Positions 22,676-31,685 of a stretch of DNA of 36,046 nucleotides are shown piece by piece. Numbering within the stretch: the first letter of the stretch is position 1; each line of letters starts with the position of its first letter. The notes under the pieces were generated by a model. The model had not been told where the DNA came from. It was given only the letters and a program-made list of their open reading frames with translations, and made no database searches. Where the stretch lies: the NCBI GenBank assembly GCA_028357285.1, contig JAOMWM010000011.1:1-36046 (forward strand). The letters are read 5' to 3'. This DNA is from Schleiferiaceae bacterium. GTDB lineage: Bacteria; Bacteroidota; Bacteroidia; Flavobacteriales; Schleiferiaceae. Made by a program: the position numbers and the translations under genes.

Positions 22676-23206
22676 ATGAAGATATTGAACTACACGCTAC
22701 TCCTCTTTAGCTTCAGCGCATCTTTGATGGCGCAGGAGCATCATGTTCCAGCACCTGATCCGCATCACCACCGTCACCCGCTTAGAATTGCAGTTTTAAT
22801 GGGGCATGGTGTAGTTCCAGAAGTCGATGGCGGGGTCTTGTTTGTGCCGACTTGGGGATGGGATGTAGATTGCCATTTGTCCGATCGTTGGTCTTTGGGC
22901 TGGCATAGTGATATCGAATTGGAGAACTACCTCATTTTAAATGATATCGGAGAAGAGGTGTTGCTTAAAACGCCCTTAGTCTCTACGGTAGATGTTTTTT
23001 ATCGAATCAACCATAACCTCATACTAGGTGCTGGACCTGGCTTGACTGTTGAAAATGGGATATGGAAACCTATTGTAAGAATTGGTATCGAAGGTGAAGT
23101 CCCAATGAACGACCGGTGGGAGTGGACACCTACCGTTTATATGGATCAGCGCATGGATGGACGTCAAGTATGGACGCTAGCACTGGGAGTAGCACATTAC
23201 CTGTGA
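22676..23206 (+). CDS. Small secreted, probably outer-membrane beta-barrel protein with His-rich N-terminus
   Basis: 176 residues. A signal peptide MKILNYTLLLFSFSASLMA is followed by EHHVPAPDPHHHRHP, which has seven histidines in 15 residues. The remainder alternates polar and hydrophobic residues in strand-like blocks (LFVPTWGWDVDCHL, RWSLGWHSDIELE, HNLILGAGPGLTVE, WTLALGVAHYL), as in small porin-like or lipoprotein-like barrels of Bacteroidota. No family is recognised with confidence. The histidines could bind a metal, but that is speculation. The stop codon abuts the end of uvrB. Confidence 0.72.
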   Translation: MKILNYTLLLFSFSASLMAQEHHVPAPDPHHHRHPLRIAVLMGHGVVPEVDGGVLFVPTWGWDVDCHLSDRWSLGWHSDIELENYLILNDIGEEVLLKTPLVSTVDVFYRINHNLILGAGPGLTVENGIWKPIVRIGIEGEVPMNDRWEWTPTVYMDQRMDGRQVWTLALGVAHYL

Positions 23207-25216
23207 TTAACGCTTCTCTCGTTTCGCTTCGAGTTCAATAAGGGCGTTGCGTAATCTTGCGGCTTCAATAAAATCTAAACTTTTAGAAGCAGATTCCATT
23301 GCCTTTCTTGTCGTACGTATTTCGCTTTCAAGATCTTCAGGCGTGTAGTAATTCATGGCTTTCTCCGCCGACTTTTGCTGGTCTCGACTGATTTCGTAAT
23401 CCATGTTCCTGCTCACGGCACCGGATTTCGCTAGAATTTCTGCCCTGCTGGTTTTCAATGCCGTAGGCTTTAAACCATGGGCCTGATTGAAGGCATCTTG
23501 TTTTTCCCTGCGACGTTCGGTCTCGTCCATAGTCGCCCTCATACTATCGGTGGTTTTATCCGCATATAATATGGCTCTACCGTTCACATTACGCGCCGCT
23601 CGACCTATGGTTTGGACCAGTGAACGTTCACTTCGCAGAAAACCTTCTTTATCTGCATCCAAAATAGCAACTAAACTTACCTCAGGGAAATCTAAACCTT
23701 CTCGTAAGAGATTTACTCCTATAAGCACATCGAAAACGCCTAAGCGCAAATCACGCATAATCTCTACGCGCTCCATCGTGTCTACATCACTGTGAATGTA
23801 TCGACACCGTATATCGTATCTAGTAAGGTATTTCGTTAATTCTTCGGCCATTCGCTTTGTCAGCGTGGTAACAAGTGTACGTTCGTCTAGTGCTGTACGC
23901 TTACGAATCTCATCCATTAGATCGTCGACTTGATTTTCTGTCGAACGAACCTCCACGATTGGATCTAAAAGTCCTGTCGGACGAATGACTTGTTCAGCAT
24001 ATACGCCGCCGCTCAAAGTAAGCTCGTAATCTGCAGGTGTCGCACTAACAAAGAGGGCTTGTCCACGTAATTTTTCGAATTCTTCAAACTTTAGTGGACG
24101 ATTGTCCATCGCCGCCGGCAGACGAAAGCCGTATTCGACAAGATTTTCTTTTCTCGAGCGGTCACCGCCATACATGGCTCTTACCTGAGGTAAAGTCACG
24201 TGACTTTCATCCACAACGAGTATAAAATCTTCTGGAAAGTAATCCAGTAAACAGAATGGGCGCACTCCGGGTGCTCGTCCGTCAAGGTAACGGGAGTAGT
24301 TTTCGATACCCGAACAATAGCCCAATTCTCTAATCATTTCAAGATCAAAGTTGGTTCGTTCTTCGAGTCGTTTTGCCTCCACTCGTCGATCGACTTGATT
24401 GAAGTGATCTACCTGACTCATCAGGTCGTCTTGAATGTGATGAATGGCGTTTTGCAGTTGATCCTTTTCTGTCACGAATAGATTCGCAGGGAAGAGGCGC
24501 ATCTCGCTCATGTTTTCAATCTTCGAACCGCTTATTGGATCCATATGCTCTATGCTTTCCACCTCATCGCCCCAGAAACTGATTCGAAAAAAAGTTTCTG
24601 CGTACGCGGGGAATACATCAACAGCATCGCCCTTTACTCGAAAAGAGCCTCGTTTAAATTCAGCAGTAGTCCTTGCATAGAGGGCATTGACAAATTTGTG
24701 CAGTAACGCTTGACGCGAAATAACCTCGCCTACTTTAAGGTCAACTACGGAATTATTGAAAGCCTCTGGATTTCCCATCCCATAGAGACAAGAAACTGAA
24801 GCAACTACGATAACGTCGCGGCGACCGGATAGTAGCGAAGAGGTCGTGCTCAAACGCAGCTTCTCTATCTCGTCATTGATGCTTAAATCCTTCTCGATGT
24901 ACAGTCCTGAGGACGGTACGTAGGCCTCAGGCTGGTAATAATCATAATAACTTACGAAATATTCCACGGCATTTTCCGGAAAGAATTCTTTCATCTCCCC
25001 ATAGAGTTGTGCCGCCAGCGTTTTATTATGGCATAAAATTAATGTTGGGCGTTGCGTCCGCTCAATCACGTTGGCTACCGTAAAGGTTTTACCGGATCCA
25101 GTGACACCCAATAACACTTGATCAGCGATTCCGTCGTTCAAGCCTTCCACAAGTTCAGTAATGGCCTGCGGTTGATCCCCCATGGGCTCAAAAGGGGCTT
25201 TCAGCTTAAACTCCAT
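23207..25216 (-). CDS. uvrB: UvrABC system protein B
   Basis: Damage-verifying helicase-like subunit of nucleotide excision repair. 669 residues, the normal size. Walker A is GVTGSGKT (37-44). The beta-hairpin region YYDYYQPEAYVPSSGLYIEKD, the DESH box (near 340), ALFVSATPADYE, and the helicase motifs LREGLDFPEVSLVAILDADKEGFLRS and QTIGRAARN are all present. A C-terminal UVR domain (ESASKSLDFIEAARLRNAL) binds UvrC. The start is 6 nt after the DUF349 gene, so it is the last gene of the minus-strand run. Confidence 0.98.
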   Translation of the reverse strand: MEFKLKAPFEPMGDQPQAITELVEGLNDGIADQVLLGVTGSGKTFTVANVIERTQRPTLILCHNKTLAAQLYGEMKEFFPENAVEYFVSYYDYYQPEAYVPSSGLYIEKDLSINDEIEKLRLSTTSSLLSGRRDVIVVASVSCLYGMGNPEAFNNSVVDLKVGEVISRQALLHKFVNALYARTTAEFKRGSFRVKGDAVDVFPAYAETFFRISFWGDEVESIEHMDPISGSKIENMSEMRLFPANLFVTEKDQLQNAIHHIQDDLMSQVDHFNQVDRRVEAKRLEERTNFDLEMIRELGYCSGIENYSRYLDGRAPGVRPFCLLDYFPEDFILVVDESHVTLPQVRAMYGGDRSRKENLVEYGFRLPAAMDNRPLKFEEFEKLRGQALFVSATPADYELTLSGGVYAEQVIRPTGLLDPIVEVRSTENQVDDLMDEIRKRTALDERTLVTTLTKRMAEELTKYLTRYDIRCRYIHSDVDTMERVEIMRDLRLGVFDVLIGVNLLREGLDFPEVSLVAILDADKEGFLRSERSLVQTIGRAARNVNGRAILYADKTTDSMRATMDETERRREKQDAFNQAHGLKPTALKTSRAEILAKSGAVSRNMDYEISRDQQKSAEKAMNYYTPEDLESEIRTTRKAMESASKSLDFIEAARLRNALIELEAKREKR

Positions 25217-25222
25217 CCTCGA

Positions 25223-27133
25223 TTATTTCAACAAGCTGTTGAATAATTTACGTAGAACGGTTAGTTCTTCTACTCGGGCTTTATGCGCTTCAATTTTACC
25301 TAAAGCAGCATCGAGTAGGGGATTACCTTTGGCTCCAGAAAAGAATGCAATATTATTCTCGAGTTGGTGCAATTCTTTTTTGGCTTTATCCATTTCCTCA
25401 CGGATCCAGCTGCGTTGTCGGTGTAAGCCGTCTTGGTCGTCTGCCTCAACTAGTGCTTTAACCTTAGCTTCGAACATTGTGCGCTCAAGAACAGAAGGTT
25501 CTAATCCTAAAGCACTCACTTTCTCCGAAAGTAGGGCTTCGAAATCTTCATCAATCTTTTTATTACGGCCAGTCAGTGCGCCAAGAGCAGAGAATTGCTC
25601 GCTTGCTGCGATGGCCTCTTCAATAGTTCCTATTTCTGCCTTCTTTAAATCTGCCAGCGCTTTTTGTTTAGCGTCGACTACAGCGTTGTCCTGCGCGGCC
25701 TTTGCTTTGCGTTCCCCTTTAAGGCGATCGAAGAAGTGATTGCACGCTGCTCTAAAGGCTTCCCATAATTTATCCCCTTCTTTTTTCGGGACGTAACCCG
25801 TGTTTTTCCAGTCTGCCTGGGCTTGTTTGAGTTGCTGAGAAGCACCTGCTATGTCATCAGAATCTTTCAAACTTTCGGCAAGAGCGATCAATGCTTTTTT
25901 CTTCTCCAGACTTTCACGTTGGCGTATTTTTTCTTCTTTATAGAAGTCATTCTTCGCTTTGTTGAAACCACGCTGAGCGGCTTTATAAGCTTCCCATACA
26001 GTGTCGTTTTCGTCACTTTTTACAAAACCTATTGCCTTAAATTCTGCGCGTAACGCTTCAAGTGCGTTACTAGATTTTTGCCATCCGCTGTGTTTTACCG
26101 GAAGTTCTGAGGTTAATGCTTCGATTTTTTCAACCACCACTCTTTTGGCAGCAATCTTCGTTGCGTTGATTTCAAGCAGGTTCTCATTGTACTGGTCGCG
26201 AAGCTCATGCACTTTTGCAGTTGCAGCTTTTAATCGGTCCCACAAAGCATCTTTATGTTCCCGAGGAACTGGACCAATTCTTTTCCACTTACTATGCGTC
26301 TGTTGTAAAGTTCTGAATAGTCCAGGGCTTGCGCCGTCCAGGGTCTTATCCTCTAAGGTTTGGCATAAGGCAACTTTTTCGTCGTAATTATTTTGGTAGT
26401 CTTTTTCGATAAGATCGTACGCCAAACGTAAAAAGTTGAAGAAGTTGTCTACGTGGTGGTTGTAGTTAGCCCATACCGTACGAGCGTCTGCTTTTGGCAC
26501 CAATCCAGTGTGATTCCAACGCTCACGTAACGCTTTGAAGGTTTCGTATTTCTCTTTTGCAGATCCCTCAGCCATGGGGAGGGCTTTTACCTCTTCAATA
26601 ATGGCTGTTTTTACTGCTAGGTTAGTGCTTAACTCAGCTTCCAGTTGTGTATAATGTGCGCGCAATCTATCCCGATAACCTCCATAGAGGATGCCTAATG
26701 TTTTGCGTTGGGGTTGATCAAACTCAAAGTCTATGATATTGCCACCTTCTTCTAAATAAGTAGCTTTTGCAGCATCTCTTTCTGCGTTTAATTCTTGTAA
26801 GATTCTTGACCTCCCACTTTCTACAATGCCTTTGATGCGTTGTGGTTCGAATTCTTTGATATGCTTCTCGATACTTTCTAAAGCAGCTTCAATGCTTAAA
26901 GAATCAAAATCTGGGATGGCCAATTTTTTGTCTTTTGGCGCTTCGTGATCTTCCTCTGCTTCTACAGCTTTTACTTCCTCATTTGCTTCGGAGCTATTTT
27001 TCTCTTGAGCTGCTTCAACAGCAGTATCAGTGGATTCAATTTCTCCGTCTGTTGAGGCTTCAGCAACCGCCTCTGGTTTAGCGGTCTCGTCTGTTTCAGG
27101 TGTATTCTGCTGTTCTTGATCTTCTAGCATCAT
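25223..27133 (-). CDS. DUF349 repeat protein
   Basis: 636 residues, largely helical and charged. The first 70 or so are an acidic Glu/Ala-rich low-complexity region. DUF349 repeats follow, each with a W-(x)5-VP-(x)n-W core: RWNHTGLVPKADARTVW (from 205), KWKRIGPVPREHKDALW (from 282), EFKAIGFVKSDENDTVW (from 364, first Trp replaced by Phe) and DWKNTGYVPKKEGDKLW (from 441). The C-terminus is coiled-coil-like. DUF349 proteins are widespread in Bacteroidota with no settled function. It lies 3 nt after aroE and 6 nt before uvrB. Confidence 0.88.
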   Translation of the reverse strand: MMLEDQEQQNTPETDETAKPEAVAEASTDGEIESTDTAVEAAQEKNSSEANEEVKAVEAEEDHEAPKDKKLAIPDFDSLSIEAALESIEKHIKEFEPQRIKGIVESGRSRILQELNAERDAAKATYLEEGGNIIDFEFDQPQRKTLGILYGGYRDRLRAHYTQLEAELSTNLAVKTAIIEEVKALPMAEGSAKEKYETFKALRERWNHTGLVPKADARTVWANYNHHVDNFFNFLRLAYDLIEKDYQNNYDEKVALCQTLEDKTLDGASPGLFRTLQQTHSKWKRIGPVPREHKDALWDRLKAATAKVHELRDQYNENLLEINATKIAAKRVVVEKIEALTSELPVKHSGWQKSSNALEALRAEFKAIGFVKSDENDTVWEAYKAAQRGFNKAKNDFYKEEKIRQRESLEKKKALIALAESLKDSDDIAGASQQLKQAQADWKNTGYVPKKEGDKLWEAFRAACNHFFDRLKGERKAKAAQDNAVVDAKQKALADLKKAEIGTIEEAIAASEQFSALGALTGRNKKIDEDFEALLSEKVSALGLEPSVLERTMFEAKVKALVEADDQDGLHRQRSWIREEMDKAKKELHQLENNIAFFSGAKGNPLLDAALGKIEAHKARVEELTVLRKLFNSLLK

Positions 27134-27136
27134 CGT

Positions 27137-27877
27137 CTACAAATTTTTGTAGTAAGCGGCGCGGAACAATTTCCATGCGTTATTCGCTTGCTCAGTTAAC
27201 ATTATTCTTCCATCTACACTGCGCGCTTCTGCATCATTAGCAGCTTGCAGCAGGGGTGTTGGAAGCGGGTTGTAAATTAGGTCAAATATCGCGAATTCCG
27301 GGCTTATAACGCCATAAGGAATAGGTAAATGCACATCCGTATAATCAGGTCCACCCAGCGGTGTACAATTGATCCATAGCTTATGCGTTTTAAAATCTTC
27401 AGCGGTCAGTGCATTGTAATTATCGGGACCTGGCTTTCTGGTGAGCATCTTTGCTGATATACCGCGTTGATTAAGGACATATTGAACGGCCTTTGCTGCG
27501 CCGCCCGTACCGAAAATAAGCGCACTCGTTGATTCCGAATTTAATTCATCAAGCGCTTTTTCAATACCGGTACAGTCCGTGTTGTATCCTACTAATTTCC
27601 CCGATTCTAGTACAATAGTATTCACGGCCCCAATAGCTTTCGCGGTGGGATCTATCCGGTCTAGTAAAGGAAGTACTGCTTCTTTCAGAGGGATAGTCAC
27701 ATTACATCCCGTTAATTCGTGTGTTGTAAAAAGGAGTTTTAATTCCTCTAGTGTAATGGAACGCATTGGAAATAAGCGGTAGGAACCTTTTATTTCTGAA
27801 ACGTCCATAAAGCCATGATAAAGATCAGGACTGAGGCTATGTTCGATGGGAAAACCTATGAGCCCTAACTTAATCAT
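27137..27877 (-). CDS. aroE: Shikimate dehydrogenase
   Basis: NADPH-dependent reduction of 3-dehydroshikimate to shikimate, feeding chorismate synthesis and hence also the men pathway. 246 residues, near the short end for the family. The substrate site is FPIEHSLSPDLYHGFM and NVTIPLKEAVLPLL (catalytic Lys), followed by AVNTIVL and GYNTDCTGIEKAL (catalytic Asp). The cofactor loop is FGTGGAAKAVQYVL, and the C-terminus has INCTPLG and DLIYNPLPTPLL. It lies directly after the DUF368 gene with no gap and 3 nt before the DUF349 gene. Confidence 0.96.
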   Translation of the reverse strand: MIKLGLIGFPIEHSLSPDLYHGFMDVSEIKGSYRLFPMRSITLEELKLLFTTHELTGCNVTIPLKEAVLPLLDRIDPTAKAIGAVNTIVLESGKLVGYNTDCTGIEKALDELNSESTSALIFGTGGAAKAVQYVLNQRGISAKMLTRKPGPDNYNALTAEDFKTHKLWINCTPLGGPDYTDVHLPIPYGVISPEFAIFDLIYNPLPTPLLQAANDAEARSVDGRIMLTEQANNAWKLFRAAYYKNL

Positions 27878-28798
27878 CTATTGAATGGGTTTAGATTTTT
27901 GAGTTCCCGCCCATTCTAAACCGAAGACAAGCGCAGCACCAGTTAATCCAAGGACTAAGGCCACAAGCCAAAGTTCGTCTGGCGCTAAATTTTGAGTAAC
28001 GATAGGGACGATTTCCTCTTCAGGTGTTCCTTCATGCTTCGTGAATGTCACCAAAACTTCTTTCCAAGGCCAAATCTTATTCAATGAGCCGAGCAAAAAG
28101 CCACTAAGCAACGCTATGGTGAGATCATGGTATTTTTCGAAAACCCATTTCAAAAGTTTTGTGAAAGAGAGTAATCCTACAATAGCACCGATACCAACTG
28201 CAGCGATTACCCCAATTTCTCGAGTAGCAATGGCTTCTAAAACGGTAGCATAAGCGCCGAGCAATAGCAATATAAAACTACCGCTGATGCCCGGTAGGAT
28301 CATTGCACATATGGCTAAGGCACCGCACAAGATGAGGTAGGCATAGGACTCTGAACCGGAAGAAGCGGGTAAGGTCGTTATCCAATAGGCTAGCGCAGCT
28401 CCGATTGTAAAACTTAGAATTGTGGACCATTTCCACTGACTCACTTGTTTACCAACTATGAAAATACTGGCGAAAACTAATCCAAAGAAAAAGCTCCAGA
28501 GATGGACGGGGTAGGTTTCAAGCAAATGCGAAAGCAAAGCCGCTAAACTCAGTACGCTTGTAAAAATACCGGCAAACAGTACCGTTAAAAAGGTACCGTT
28601 GATGTGGGACCAAAATTCTTTGAATTGGCCCTTGAGCAATAGTTGAATAGCACGCAGATTGAATTGACTCAAAGCGTGAATGAGCGTTTCATAAATATTA
28701 GTTATAAATGCGATCGTACCGCCGCTTACTCCTGGGACAACGTCTGCAGCGCCCATAGCCATGCCCTTTAAAAATAAAAAGCCGTATTTCTTAGTCAT
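27878..28798 (-). CDS. DUF368 membrane protein, candidate undecaprenyl-phosphate transporter
   Basis: 306 residues with about nine membrane segments. The internal repeat typical of DUF368 is visible as two PG(V/I)SG motifs, AADVVPGVSGGTIAFI near the N-terminus and AMILPGISGSFILLLLGAY near the middle. DUF368 includes PopT proteins, reported to return undecaprenyl phosphate across the inner membrane. That function is assigned by family only; this copy has not been tested. Its start overlaps the TPR gene by 8 nt, and its stop abuts the aroE start. Confidence 0.9.
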   Translation of the reverse strand: MTKKYGFLFLKGMAMGAADVVPGVSGGTIAFITNIYETLIHALSQFNLRAIQLLLKGQFKEFWSHINGTFLTVLFAGIFTSVLSLAALLSHLLETYPVHLWSFFFGLVFASIFIVGKQVSQWKWSTILSFTIGAALAYWITTLPASSGSESYAYLILCGALAICAMILPGISGSFILLLLGAYATVLEAIATREIGVIAAVGIGAIVGLLSFTKLLKWVFEKYHDLTIALLSGFLLGSLNKIWPWKEVLVTFTKHEGTPEEEIVPIVTQNLAPDELWLVALVLGLTGAALVFGLEWAGTQKSKPIQ

Positions 28799-30095
28799 GA
28801 TCTTCCCTTTGAATAGATGCTAAAATAGCACCTACAGCAGGGATTTTTGGCAATTCCGGGAAGTATTCAGCAAAAAGCAAAAGGGTTTTGGGCTCTTGTT
28901 GCAAAGTTTCGGCTAGGACTGTTTGCGCTGCAGCTAATTCATCGATAGCTATAAGATAGCCTGAGAGCACCAAACGCAGTTGTATTGCCGTAGGGAATTT
29001 CGCTATGCCATCGTAAAGTATGCGTATTGCTTCATCTAAATCGTCCAGTTCTATTAGACATTCTACGTAATCTAGTACATCCTCTTCGCCATAGGCCTCT
29101 TCGAGCCATACACGTTGAAAATCCTTTAGGGCATCTGCGTAGAGTTCTAAATCCATGAGTACCCCAGCGCGCTCTAAATGGATATCGTCAATGTCATTTT
29201 CTAGTTCAATGGCAGTGTTGAATTGACGCAACGCTTCTTTCGGCGCGTCTAATTCTAGCTCTAAAAGCCCTATCCTAAAATGAATATACCCGGATGGGAC
29301 CTCGTCACTTATGCTTTGTCGGTACGCATTTAGTGCATCGTAAAGACGTTCATTTCGCTCGTGAATTCGGCCTTGTTCGAAATGAGCGGGATGGTAGTTT
29401 TCATCTGCTAGTGTCGCCCATTCAAAAGCTTCTAATGCTTTTTTTTCTTGATTCTTACGCAAATGAAAAGCACCAATCTGGTACCACAATAGAGGGTTGT
29501 AGGGCTCACGTGTGGTAAAGGTGTGGAATAGCTCTAATGCTCTGTCGTATTCATTCGTAAAATCAAGACACATGGCTAATTGATACAAAGCACTTTCCTC
29601 GAAAGGTTCTTCTTCCATGTTACACCATTTTAAAAGTGCGTTGATGGCGCGAGGATAGTCTCCTTGACTGAGGTGTGCATCAATGATAAGCTGCAGAACA
29701 TCTACAGGATCTTCCGCATTTTCGAAGGCTTTGTCTAAAATTTGAAGTCCCTCGGCATTATCTCCTTGATGGAGTAATATAGTAGCCCGCGCAATAAGCA
29801 GTTCCACTGAACGCATATTCAATCCTTCTAAATGATTGAGTTTCGCTTGCGCTTTGGTATAATCTTTTAATGCAATATCAAGCTGTACTTCTTTGACCTT
29901 GAATACGAAAGCTAAGGGATGTATTTCTTGCGCCAATGCTAATGCACGACGCATCTGAGTAAAACCACCTGTTTCGAGGTAATACTCCAGGATAAGTTCT
30001 AAATCTTCTACATCATAGTAGGGCTGACGGCCTTCGTTCAAGGCTTGTTCAAACTGAACTACTAAAGTGTATGTGTCCTGATCTTCGAATCGCAT
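28791..30095 (-). CDS. Tetratricopeptide-repeat protein
   Basis: 434 residues made up almost wholly of helical pairs of about 34 residues. TPR-like cores are visible in ALYQLAMCLDFTNEYDRALELF, LLWYQIGAFHLRKNQEKKALEAFEWA, AHFEQGRIHERNERLYDALNAYR and YIHFRIGLLELELDAPKEALRQFNTAIEL. It is strongly acidic with no signal peptide, so it is probably a cytoplasmic scaffold. It is the first gene of the five-gene minus-strand run. The partner and role are unknown. Confidence 0.9.
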   Translation of the reverse strand: MRFEDQDTYTLVVQFEQALNEGRQPYYDVEDLELILEYYLETGGFTQMRRALALAQEIHPLAFVFKVKEVQLDIALKDYTKAQAKLNHLEGLNMRSVELLIARATILLHQGDNAEGLQILDKAFENAEDPVDVLQLIIDAHLSQGDYPRAINALLKWCNMEEEPFEESALYQLAMCLDFTNEYDRALELFHTFTTREPYNPLLWYQIGAFHLRKNQEKKALEAFEWATLADENYHPAHFEQGRIHERNERLYDALNAYRQSISDEVPSGYIHFRIGLLELELDAPKEALRQFNTAIELENDIDDIHLERAGVLMDLELYADALKDFQRVWLEEAYGEEDVLDYVECLIELDDLDEAIRILYDGIAKFPTAIQLRLVLSGYLIAIDELAAAQTVLAETLQQEPKTLLLFAEYFPELPKIPAVGAILASIQREDHD

Positions 30096-30201
30096 AGTAG
30101 AAATTTAAGCACAATTCATTGGCTTCACTAGGTCGGGTTAATAAATTCGTTTAAAGCTATCAACACTGTTATTAACAATGACCATTTTGACCGCACCTTC
30201 A

Positions 30202-30232
30202 TTGGGCACCACATCAGCCTGCCTTATCTTCG
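30202..30232 (+). promoter_or_regulatory. Promoter of the phosphohexomutase gene
   Basis: TTGG at 30202-30205, a 19-bp spacer and TATCTTCG at 30225-30232 match the Bacteroidota promoter form with one mismatch per box, 21 bp before the ATG at 30254. Confidence 0.45.
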
Positions 30233-30253
30233 CTAGAAATCTAACCAAACAAG

Positions 30254-31630
30254 ATGACCTTAATTAAATCCATCTCAGGAATTCGCGGCACCATTGGCGG
30301 TAGTGCCGGCAATAACTTAACACCACTTGATGCCGTAAAGTTTGCAGCAGGTTACGGAGCTTGGCTCAAACAACGCAATAATCATTGCACAGTAGTGATC
30401 GGTAGGGACGCGCGTCCCTCCGGACAGATGATAGAAAATTTAGTCATTAGTACTTTACAAGGCTTAGGAATAGATGTGATTAATACTGGATTGAGCACTA
30501 CGCCAACCGTAGAGATGCTAGTGCCACGTTTCAAGGCATCGGGTGGAATTATCCTTACTGCGTCGCACAATCCGAAGGAATGGAACGCCCTTAAGTTGCT
30601 AAATGAGGAGGGGGAATTTGTTTCTGGAGATGACGGCGCCGCTATTTTAAGATTAGCAGAAGATGCGGACTTAGCATTCGCTGAGGTAGATGATTTAGGC
30701 CAAGTATCGAAATGCAATGACGGTATGGAGTGGCATATACAACAAGTTTTAGCACTCCCATCGGTAGATGCAGCAGCAGTGCGTGCGGGAGGGTTTCATG
30801 TTGCGATTGATGGGGTTCACAGTTCCGGTTCGGTAGCCATTCCTATGCTTTTGGAAGCAATGGGCGTAACCTATGAAAATCTATATCCCGAGCCTACGGG
30901 CCAATTTCCGCATAATCCAGAGCCCCTCGAAAAGCACCTTGGCGCTATTATCGATACAGTAAAATCCGGTTCGTTTTCAATGGGTATTGTCGTTGATCCT
31001 GATGTAGATCGATTGGCATTTATTGATGAAAAAGGAGCTATGTTCGGAGAAGAATATACGCTCGTTCTTGTTGCAGATTATTTATTGGGTTTACAGACAG
31101 GTGCCGTCGTGAGCAACATGAGTTCTTCCAAGGCGCTGCGAGATCTTGCAGAATCTAAAGGTGGAAGTTACACCGCTTCAGCGGTAGGTGAAGTTAATGT
31201 GGTGAATGAGATGAAGCGCACGAATGCTGTGCTCGGAGGGGAAGGTAACGGCGGTATTATTCTACCGGCACTTCATTACGGCAGGGATGCACTCGTGGGA
31301 ATAGCTTTGGCATTAACACATTTGGCAAAATCGGGTAAAACCATGAGCGAATTGCGTGCTGGATATCCGGAATACTACATGGCAAAACAAAAAATTGAAC
31401 TCGTACCTGGTCTAGACGTCGATGGTATTTTGGCCTCTATTGCGGAGCGTTATTCTAATGAAGAACTGAGTACAATAGATGGCGTAAAAATCACATGGTC
31501 AGACCGTTGGGTTCATTTACGTAAATCTAATACAGAGCCTATTGTGCGTATCTACACCGAGGCGCCATCTGTCGACGAAGCGACCCAATTGGGACAAAAT
31601 TTCATGGATATCATCGCGTCTCTCGCATAA
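30254..31630 (+). CDS. glmM: Phosphoglucosamine mutase / phosphomannomutase family protein
   Basis: Alpha-D-phosphohexomutase of 458 residues. The catalytic serine is Ser104 in ILTASHNPKEWNALKLL, the metal loop is DPDVDRLAFIDEKG, the sugar-binding loop is GGEGNGGIILP, and the phosphate-binding loop is LRKSNTEPIVRIYTEA. The related reactions are glucosamine 6-P to glucosamine 1-P (GlmM, for UDP-GlcNAc) and mannose 6-P to mannose 1-P. The metal loop is DPDVDR rather than the DGDADR seen in many GlmM proteins; this form is common in Bacteroidota copies annotated glmM, so the substrate call is from family habit. It has its own promoter and 55 bp separate it from the next gene. Confidence 0.9.
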   Translation: MTLIKSISGIRGTIGGSAGNNLTPLDAVKFAAGYGAWLKQRNNHCTVVIGRDARPSGQMIENLVISTLQGLGIDVINTGLSTTPTVEMLVPRFKASGGIILTASHNPKEWNALKLLNEEGEFVSGDDGAAILRLAEDADLAFAEVDDLGQVSKCNDGMEWHIQQVLALPSVDAAAVRAGGFHVAIDGVHSSGSVAIPMLLEAMGVTYENLYPEPTGQFPHNPEPLEKHLGAIIDTVKSGSFSMGIVVDPDVDRLAFIDEKGAMFGEEYTLVLVADYLLGLQTGAVVSNMSSSKALRDLAESKGGSYTASAVGEVNVVNEMKRTNAVLGGEGNGGIILPALHYGRDALVGIALALTHLAKSGKTMSELRAGYPEYYMAKQKIELVPGLDVDGILASIAERYSNEELSTIDGVKITWSDRWVHLRKSNTEPIVRIYTEAPSVDEATQLGQNFMDIIASLA

Positions 31631-31656
31631 GACTTCCATCAATACTTTCTAACTCC

Positions 31657-31664
31657 TATCTTTG
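31657..31664 (+). promoter_or_regulatory. -7 promoter element for the cysteine desulfurase gene
   Basis: TATCTTTG is a perfect TAnnTTTG match 21 bp before ATG 31686. It covers an in-frame TTG at 31662, so that longer start would lie upstream of the transcript. Confidence 0.5.
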
Positions 31665-31685
31665 AGCAAACCTAATTGCACACAG

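Noticed and set aside
31662-31685. TTG start extending the cysteine desulfurase by eight residues
   Set aside because: It overlaps a perfect -7 promoter element, and ATG 31686 gives the standard N-terminus.
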